Notes under the pieces: model-generated | Seen by the model: the letters and a program-made list of their open reading frames with translations, nothing else | Told to the model about the DNA's origin: nothing | The model's database searches: none | From: CAYVXE01 sp964455375 | GTDB lineage: Bacteria > Zhuqueibacterota > Zhuqueibacteria > Oceanimicrobiales > Oceanimicrobiaceae | Length of the DNA stretch: 39,552 nt | Direction: 5' to 3' | NCBI GenBank assembly: GCA_964455375.1 | Contig: CAYVXE010000034.1 | Location: 1-39,552 of the forward strand | Part shown: one piece after another, positions 34,440-39,552 of the stretch | Position numbering within the stretch: position 1 is the first letter of the stretch | Layout of the letters: every line of letters begins with the position of its first letter | Made by a program: the position numbers and the translations under genes

Positions 34440-35240
34440 TCACCTGTTTTTTTGTAGAAAATCTAAAACGATACGATTAAACTCTTCTGAATTTTCAAAA
34501 AAGAACATGTGTCTGCCTTCAAATTCAACGAACCTTGCGTGCTGGATCTTTTTCTTTAACGCGTGTACGTCCTCAAGTGGAACGACTGAATCGTCTTTTC
34601 CTGTACAAATCAGCGTCGGCGCTGTCATTCTTTTTGCATATTTTTCACCGCCAAAAGCATTTCCTGCTAAAAGTTGGCGGTAATAGGCAAATTCAGGTTG
34701 TGGGTAGTGAATCCGCCACTGGGTGATTTTCTCCAGTTCCTCGGCATGGTTTTCCATAAATGCTTTGGTGAAATTGAGTGCATAGGAGTTTTCCAAACGC
34801 TCGCGACGATTTTTGCCGCGCGGTCGTATCATTCTGCAGAGGGTTTCACCGTCAGGCCCTGTTTGATTTTCACTTCCAAGTGGTGAACAGGCGATTATCA
34901 CCGATTGAACCTGTTGTGTCAAGGTTGCTGCTATTTGCTGGGCAATAAATCCGCCCATGGAAACGCCTAACAGGTGAAATTGGTTTACCTCTAATCTTTT
35001 TAGTACGGTCATTAAATCAGAAGCAAAGAGGCGAATGGAATAATGATGATCGGGTTTGTCCGACCGGCCGCTACCGCGCAACTCCGGCATGATGAGCGTA
35101 AACTTTGCCGACAAGGTTTCTTTGCTTTTCTCCCATATCCAATTCCCTGCCCCGAGACCGGGAATCATGAGCAATGGTGGTCCTTTTCCTGACATCTCTA
35201 CGTACAGTTTTGTACCATCGTCCATTACAATAAAATTCAT
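34440..35240 (-). CDS. Alpha/beta hydrolase
   Basis: This is a 266-residue cytosolic alpha/beta-fold hydrolase. The oxyanion loop is MIPGLGAGNW (near 25-34), the nucleophile elbow GVSMGG has S94, the acid is in GKDDSVVP (near 215), and the base is H244 in FEGRHMFFFE. The nearest style is the enol-lactonase/esterase branch. The start at 35240 is backed by GGAG seven bases upstream. It lies 30 bases after the SDR gene and is a paralogue of the hydrolase at 36625, sharing RG.G.SDKP and LGVSMGGFIAQ blocks. In the cluster it could open a lactone or split an ester or a beta-diketone; this is inference. Confidence 0.9.
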   Translation of the reverse strand: MNFIVMDDGTKLYVEMSGKGPPLLMIPGLGAGNWIWEKSKETLSAKFTLIMPELRGSGRSDKPDHHYSIRLFASDLMTVLKRLEVNQFHLLGVSMGGFIAQQIAATLTQQVQSVIIACSPLGSENQTGPDGETLCRMIRPRGKNRRERLENSYALNFTKAFMENHAEELEKITQWRIHYPQPEFAYYRQLLAGNAFGGEKYAKRMTAPTLICTGKDDSVVPLEDVHALKKKIQHARFVEFEGRHMFFFENSEEFNRIVLDFLQKNR

Positions 35241-35270
35241 GTCATGCTCCGGGGTTGTTTACCGAGTTCG

Positions 35271-36014
35271 TTAACTGATAATGCCGCCGTCTACAGATAA
35301 CACGGTGCCGGTAATAAATGCCGCTTCGTCGGATGCCAGAAAAAGATACGCATTGGCGATGTCTTCCGGTTTTCCCATGCGCTGCAAAGGGGTTTTCCCG
35401 ACCATCATGTCGATGACTTTTTGCGGCATGCCTTGTAAAATCTCCGTAGTGATAAATCCGGGCGCCACCGCATTCACACGAATGCCTTTTTTGCCTAATT
35501 CACGCGCCCAGGTTTTTGTCATGCCGATGACTCCGGCTTTGGTGGCAACATAGTTGGTCTGACCGAAGTTACCGTAAAGACCCACAACTGATGAAGCGTT
35601 CAAAATCACACCGCCGCTTTCCTGGGTTTCCATGACCCTGGCCACTGCCTGTCCGCAAAGAAAGACGCCTTTTAAATTCACATCGATGACGCGCTGCCAC
35701 TGCTCCAGATCCATTTTTACCAGACGCGCATCGGCAACAATCCCGGCGTTGTTCACTAAAATGTCGACCGCACCGTAGGTTTCCACGGTTGTCCGAACCA
35801 TAGCGTTCACCTGTTCCGCATCCGCTATATTGGCTTTTATAAACATCGCTGTGCCGTCTTCCCGTAGGATGTCTTCGACGGTTGTGTTACCCGCCTTCTT
35901 ATTGATATCCGCAACCACAACTTTAGCGCCTTCTTTGGCGAATGTGAGCGCTGTTTGTCTGCCGATACCGTTTCCTGCACCGGTGATGATCGCTGTTTTG
36001 TTTTGAAGTCTCAC
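35271..36014 (-). CDS. Short-chain dehydrogenase/reductase (FabG-like)
   Basis: This classical SDR has 247 residues. It has the nucleotide-binding TGAGNGIG (11-18), NNAG (88-91), catalytic S142 in NASSVVG, and Y155/K159 in YVATK. D36 at the end of the second strand (VVVAD) suggests NAD(H) preference over NADP(H). Likely reaction: interconversion of a 3-hydroxyacyl and a 3-oxoacyl thioester, or of a secondary alcohol and ketone. The start is a GTG at 36014 with GAGGA seven bases upstream, and the domain begins right after it. It lies between the GbsR-like regulator gene (45 bases) and a hydrolase gene. Confidence 0.92.
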   Translation of the reverse strand: MRLQNKTAIITGAGNGIGRQTALTFAKEGAKVVVADINKKAGNTTVEDILREDGTAMFIKANIADAEQVNAMVRTTVETYGAVDILVNNAGIVADARLVKMDLEQWQRVIDVNLKGVFLCGQAVARVMETQESGGVILNASSVVGLYGNFGQTNYVATKAGVIGMTKTWARELGKKGIRVNAVAPGFITTEILQGMPQKVIDMMVGKTPLQRMGKPEDIANAYLFLASDEAAFITGTVLSVDGGIIS

Positions 36015-36059
36015 AAAATTTTCCTCGTTTTTAGGTACGTCTACTTTTCTAAAAATTCG

Positions 36060-36596
36060 CTAAGCTGCCTGCATACCAATATTTTTGGCATATTCTTCCA
36101 CAGATGGTAAGGCGTATTTTGCCGAACGCCATTCATTGACAAAACGCTGATACGCTTGTACCTGGCGTAAATGAAATTCTCGCATGCAGATTAAACGTTC
36201 ACAGACGATGCGGTACATGTCCTTTTCTTCACCGTTTGCCTGATTAAATCGGTTGAGCAGTGTTTGCAAATGCGTTTCAGCAATTCGTAAGTTGTCTTCA
36301 TACAAACGGGAAAGATTGATGCCTGCCTGCAGAAAAACATCCTGCGTGATTTGATAGTAGTATTTACGTTGTCCGCTTATCCGGATTCGCCGGATTAAAT
36401 TGAGTTCTTCCAGGCGGCGACAAATCTGGTTGATGGGTGTTTTGGTGACATCCAGCGCTGAACAAATCTCATCAATTGAAATCGCTTCCGCCGTGCAAAG
36501 CAGCAGGCCGACGACTCGTCCCATGAGTTCGCTGTGACCGAATTTTACATAACCGAGTCCAAAATCTTCGATAATTGCATTTTGTATGGTCTGCAT
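36060..36596 (-). CDS. GbsR/MarR-like winged-helix transcriptional regulator
   Basis: This is a 178-residue DNA-binding protein. The N-terminal half follows the GbsR pattern: GHSELMGRVVGLLLCTAEA, then IDEICSALDVTKTPINQICRRLEEL as the helix-turn-helix, then a wing (IRRIRISGQRKYYYQI). The C-terminal half is helical and probably dimerises or senses ligand. Its position between hydrolase and SDR genes, co-oriented with the whole lipid/acyl cluster, makes it the likely local regulator. The ATG at 36596 has AAAGGAAT about ten bases ahead. The ligand is not deducible; an acyl-CoA would fit the context. Confidence 0.82.
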   Translation of the reverse strand: MQTIQNAIIEDFGLGYVKFGHSELMGRVVGLLLCTAEAISIDEICSALDVTKTPINQICRRLEELNLIRRIRISGQRKYYYQITQDVFLQAGINLSRLYEDNLRIAETHLQTLLNRFNQANGEEKDMYRIVCERLICMREFHLRQVQAYQRFVNEWRSAKYALPSVEEYAKNIGMQAA

Positions 36597-36624
36597 AGAT
36601 AGACATTCCTTTCTTTGAAAAGTG

Positions 36625-37500
36625 TTACTGTCCGTTTTTTAAAAAATCAACGACATCCCGGTTGAACTCCTGCGGGATCTCCACAAAGAATTGATGACCC
36701 AGATCGTCGTATGTCATAAGCTGACTTCCTGGAATTTTTTTGTGCAGATTGTGGGCATTTTCTACAGGTACAACCAAATCTTTTGTGGCGGCAGCAATCA
36801 GAGTGGGACGGTGGATGTCCTGTACCTTGTCAGATAAATTTACGGACATACCCGCAGCAACCTGTGCTTGAAATGCGTGTTGTGGTTGGGGATTTTGCAA
36901 TCGCAAGTCGATGAGATGGTTAGCTTCTTTTTTTAAATAAGCTTCCGTAAATGCCAGCGGTAATCTTTTTCGTATCTGTTCCCGGGGATCTGAATCGGTT
37001 GCAAAAAAACGAGCCAGCGTTTCCTGAGACATGGGAACGTGTTCCGCACCACCGGCGCTTGTTGAAACCAGCACCAGCTTGTCCACTTTTTGCGGGTAGC
37101 GCAGAGCGAAATCCTGGGCAATGAAACCGCCCATAGAAACGCCCATGATATGCGCTTTGGGAATATTTAATGTGTCCATGAGTCCGGCCAGGTCATCGGC
37201 CAGCATTTTGATGGAGTAGGGCCCCGCTGGTTTGTCCGATTGGCCAACACCGCGATTGTCATAAACAATGGTCGTAAAATGTTTGGAGAACTCCGGCACC
37301 TGTTTTTCCCACAGCCAGGTTGCCACGCCGAGACCCTCTATCAAAATGAGATAGGGGCCGCTGCCGGATCGTTCATAGTAAATGTTAATTCCGTTTGCTT
37401 TTACAAATGAGCTTTGATTTTGATTCTGACTTTGAGTTGACATCCGCGGCGCTCCAATTAGAATGAAAAGAAAAAGAAACCACAGAATCTTTAAGTGCAT
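36625..37500 (-). CDS. Alpha/beta hydrolase, probably exported
   Basis: This hydrolase is paralogous to the one at 34440. It has the oxyanion loop LIEGLGVATW, nucleophile elbow GVSMGG (S122 with this start), acid in ATKDLVVP, and histidine in DDLGHQFFVE. The frame is open up to 37617, but the TTG there is the first half of a TTGACA promoter box, so translation must start later. ATG 37500 gives a signal-like N-terminus (KILWFLFLFILIGAP). ATG 37443 has a better ribosome binding site (GGAG, eight bases) and would give a cytosolic protein. I list 37500 but cannot decide. It is the first gene of the minus-strand cluster. Confidence 0.82.
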   Translation of the reverse strand: MHLKILWFLFLFILIGAPRMSTQSQNQNQSSFVKANGINIYYERSGSGPYLILIEGLGVATWLWEKQVPEFSKHFTTIVYDNRGVGQSDKPAGPYSIKMLADDLAGLMDTLNIPKAHIMGVSMGGFIAQDFALRYPQKVDKLVLVSTSAGGAEHVPMSQETLARFFATDSDPREQIRKRLPLAFTEAYLKKEANHLIDLRLQNPQPQHAFQAQVAAGMSVNLSDKVQDIHRPTLIAAATKDLVVPVENAHNLHKKIPGSQLMTYDDLGHQFFVEIPQEFNRDVVDFLKNGQ

Positions 37501-37582
37501 GCTCTTGTTTGTTTTTAAAAAAATGGACATCCTAAAAAAAGTTTTAATAACCGAGAAAATAGAATAAACTTTTTTTACAGTT

Positions 37583-37617
37583 ATTTTATATGTAATCAAT
37601 TTTATTTTTAATGTCAA
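37583..37617 (-). promoter_or_regulatory. Candidate promoter of the lipid/acyl cluster
   Basis: On the minus strand a perfect TTGACA (37617-37612) is followed by a 17-base AT-rich spacer and TACATATAAAAT (37594-37583), a loose -10 region. A transcript from here would start near 37580, upstream of both likely starts of the first hydrolase gene. Confidence 0.5.
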
Positions 37618-37865
37618 GAATTTTTTTATTCGCGAAGAAAAATAAAAATGATATTTTGTTTGATATTGAATGTTCGTCTTTGCTGTGAAAATGCACCACA
37701 GTGTGTTGAAAATAGTTACATTTTTTTCTTTGATGGATAAAAGAAGATTGGGCTAATTCAATAAAAAACAGTTCAAAAGGAAAATTGATAAAAATCTGGC
37801 ATAGGATTTGAAATAATCACTAAAAATTTACTATGAATTTCTTTCAAGAGTGAAGGACCAGCGAG

Positions 37866-39506
37866 ATGAAAATGTTTAAGATGGTTTTTAATAAATTGAT
37901 GTGGATTCCTGCCATCGCTATGTTTGGATTTTGTTTTATGCAAAACCCGTTGATGAGTCAGACAGAGCCTGACTATTCTTCATTGAAAATTGTGCCGCCG
38001 CCAAATGGTGGTATTTATCTTGGCCAGTATGAATGGCTACCGGGCGACGTGGAGACTTTCGAAACAGCCATTGGCCGTAAAACCGCCTGGTGGTCTAAGT
38101 ATGGGGTGATGGAGCCTGATGCAAATGGCTTTCCGGTCTTCGATTTTCAAAATGCCGAACTCGCCTGGCAGGCAGGGAAAGTGGTGCTGGTGAACGCCAT
38201 CGAGGCCTACCCGAATCCCGATGACAACTCCGTAACCGGTTTCACGGTGGACAAGCTGCTGAATGGTGAGTACGACATACAGCTTAAACAGCTGGCGGAG
38301 CAGTTCCGGCAATTCGGCAAACCGATGTTTTTTCACACTGCCCGCGAGCCCCTGGGTATCGGACTTGACTATATGGGAGGTTTCGGGCCCGAGGGAGACA
38401 AGTCGACTCTCTGGGCGCTGCAAAACAAGAAGGGTTTCAAGGAGTTCGAGCCGTCGAGTTTTCCAAACGCACAGCTCTATGCCGACCTCGGGGACAGCAC
38501 CGTGAGCGATGGTATCGAAAGATTGAAGGCGGCGCAGCGTTATTACTATCATTTTTTCGTTGAACAGGAGGGATTGGCGTTAACCTTCGATACGATGGGT
38601 TGGCCTGTTGGTGCCAGTCCTCAGTCTGTGGAGAGCGAAATCGAAAACTGGGTTGCAGATTATCCTTCACTTGACCCGCAACACACCCGTGCCCTGTTTG
38701 AAAGCAGCTTTGATTTTGCACAGTTCTACCCTGGAGATGACTATGTCGACTGGGTCAGTATCAATTATTATACGCTGGATTTCTATGCAGAGAACTGGCC
38801 CGGTTTAGAGCAGGATTTTCTCGTCGCCACGATCAAGTATCTCAACGACCTGGACTACACCATGTCGAGGGTCCGGGAAGTGGCGCCGGGCAAGCCCGTT
38901 TTCTTTCTCGAGTTGGGGTTTCCGGACGGCATGAAAGAAAATTCTGCGCGGGCTGCTTCCCGCATCGATTCCACGTTCAGTCATATCCTTGCCAACTATC
39001 CGGAAATCAACGGCATTTCCATGTGGTCGTTCCATCCGAGCTGGCAGGACATTTTTCCGTTCCAGTGTCTGATTAAACCGAACACACAGCAGGCGGCAGC
39101 CTTCCGACAGGTTATTGATGAGAACCCGGGCTATTTTCACTCTTGCGTCTATTTCTCCGACGGCAGCCAAATGCCAACCTGTTCGGATCCGACCGGTGTC
39201 AGGGATGAAAGGCAGGGCGTACCTGAAGATTTTCAACTGTTGCAAAACTATCCCAATCCGTTCAACCCGGGAACAACGATTCGCTACCGACTGCCAACTG
39301 CGAGGGCAGTTACTTTGACCATTTACAATCCCCTGGGCCAAAAGGTGCGTACGCTGGTCAAATCTAACCAAACGGCGGGTCGTTATCTCGTGAGTTGGGA
39401 CGGTCGCAACGACCTCGGCCAAAAGCTGTCGAGTGGGGTGTATTTTTACACGCTGAAGTTTGGAGCAAGGGTGACGGCTACCCGCAAAATGCTATATTTG
39501 CAATAG
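37866..39506 (+). CDS. Secreted GH26-like glycosidase with type IX secretion tail
   Basis: This is a 546-residue exported protein. Residues 1-31 are a signal (cores IPAIAMFGFCF and NPLMSQ). Residues about 45-420 look like a TIM-barrel glycosidase close to GH26 (beta-mannanase) in layout: GGIYLGQYEWLPG at the start, FFHTAREPLG with candidate acid/base E161, FYPGDDYVDWVSINYYTLDF before the last third, and KPVFFLELGFPDG with candidate nucleophile E349. The family assignment is tentative. Residues about 456-546 form the sorting domain: QNYPNPFNPGTTIRYRLP, IYNPLGQKVRTLV, SGVYFYTL and a KMLYLQ end, as in type IX secretion cargo. AAGGA lies about nine bases before the ATG. It is transcribed away from the lipid/acyl cluster and looks unrelated to it. 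Confidence 0.75.
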   Translation: MKMFKMVFNKLMWIPAIAMFGFCFMQNPLMSQTEPDYSSLKIVPPPNGGIYLGQYEWLPGDVETFETAIGRKTAWWSKYGVMEPDANGFPVFDFQNAELAWQAGKVVLVNAIEAYPNPDDNSVTGFTVDKLLNGEYDIQLKQLAEQFRQFGKPMFFHTAREPLGIGLDYMGGFGPEGDKSTLWALQNKKGFKEFEPSSFPNAQLYADLGDSTVSDGIERLKAAQRYYYHFFVEQEGLALTFDTMGWPVGASPQSVESEIENWVADYPSLDPQHTRALFESSFDFAQFYPGDDYVDWVSINYYTLDFYAENWPGLEQDFLVATIKYLNDLDYTMSRVREVAPGKPVFFLELGFPDGMKENSARAASRIDSTFSHILANYPEINGISMWSFHPSWQDIFPFQCLIKPNTQQAAAFRQVIDENPGYFHSCVYFSDGSQMPTCSDPTGVRDERQGVPEDFQLLQNYPNPFNPGTTIRYRLPTARAVTLTIYNPLGQKVRTLVKSNQTAGRYLVSWDGRNDLGQKLSSGVYFYTLKFGARVTATRKMLYLQ

Positions 39507-39514
39507 TGAATTCG

Positions 39515-39552
39515 ACGTGCCACGCTCTTTTGAAGTGCGTGGCACGTTCGTT
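39515..39552 (+). terminator. Terminator hairpin after the glycosidase gene
   Basis: The arms ACGTGCCACGC (39515-39525) and GCGTGGCACGT (39537-39547) form a perfect 11-bp stem eight bases after the stop codon. The window ends before any T run could be seen. Confidence 0.65.

Noticed and set aside
27328..37500. Direct identification of the cluster as OleABCD
   Set aside because: The SDR is a short classical type rather than the extended OleD type, the KAS III-like protein lacks the OleA asparagine, and the ligases look like normal acyl-CoA synthetases. The resemblance is kept only as a hypothesis.

Overview
The window reads like the genome of an uncultured Gram-negative bacterium of the Fibrobacteres-Chlorobi-Bacteroidetes superphylum, most likely of the Calditrichota/KSB1 type. 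The reasons are a SusC/SusD pair, several TonB-dependent receptors with an N-terminal carboxypeptidase-regulatory-like domain, lipoprotein signals, and a secreted enzyme ending in the NYPNPFNP-type C-terminal sorting domain used by type IX secretion. This placement is inferred from protein style alone; there is no rRNA gene here.

Layout. 2-75 is a tRNA with CAT anticodon, followed by a pterin carbinolamine dehydratase. 662-6714 is a four-gene signalling operon: receiver-GGDEF-EAL, PAS histidine kinase, Rcp1-type response regulator, receiver-GGDEF-EAL. 6856-7428 (minus) holds a hot-dog thioesterase behind a previously unlisted 50-residue ORF. 8049-11541 is an operon of a Dabb protein, an Mre11/SbcD-like phosphoesterase and a Rad50-like ATPase with two transmembrane segments in its coiled coil. 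11750-15939 (minus) is a SusD/SusC pair, opposed by a small three-helix membrane protein. 17171-18949 pairs a lipoprotein made of two tandem repeats with an M14 zinc carboxypeptidase lipoprotein. 19361-25017 holds two divergent TonB receptors.

From 37500 down to 25687 (minus) runs a long co-directional lipid/acyl cluster: alpha/beta hydrolase, GbsR-like regulator, SDR, second alpha/beta hydrolase, a thiolase remnant, acyl-CoA ligase, TonB receptor, KAS III-like enzyme, second acyl-CoA ligase, Na+/solute symporter. Together these suggest uptake of a hydrophobic or acyl-bearing compound through the outer membrane, hydrolysis, oxidation or reduction, and CoA activation. The substrate cannot be read from the sequence. 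A secreted GH26-like glycosidase closes the window.

Three decayed genes can be read by translating spaces between the intact genes: two C-terminal fragments of TonB receptors (19101-19286; 25325-25686) and an internally deleted thiolase (34182-34395). The longer intergenic regions carry nested palindromes and degenerate dispersed repeats, two of which begin at the base immediately after a stop codon. I saw no CRISPR array, transposase, rRNA or phage gene.
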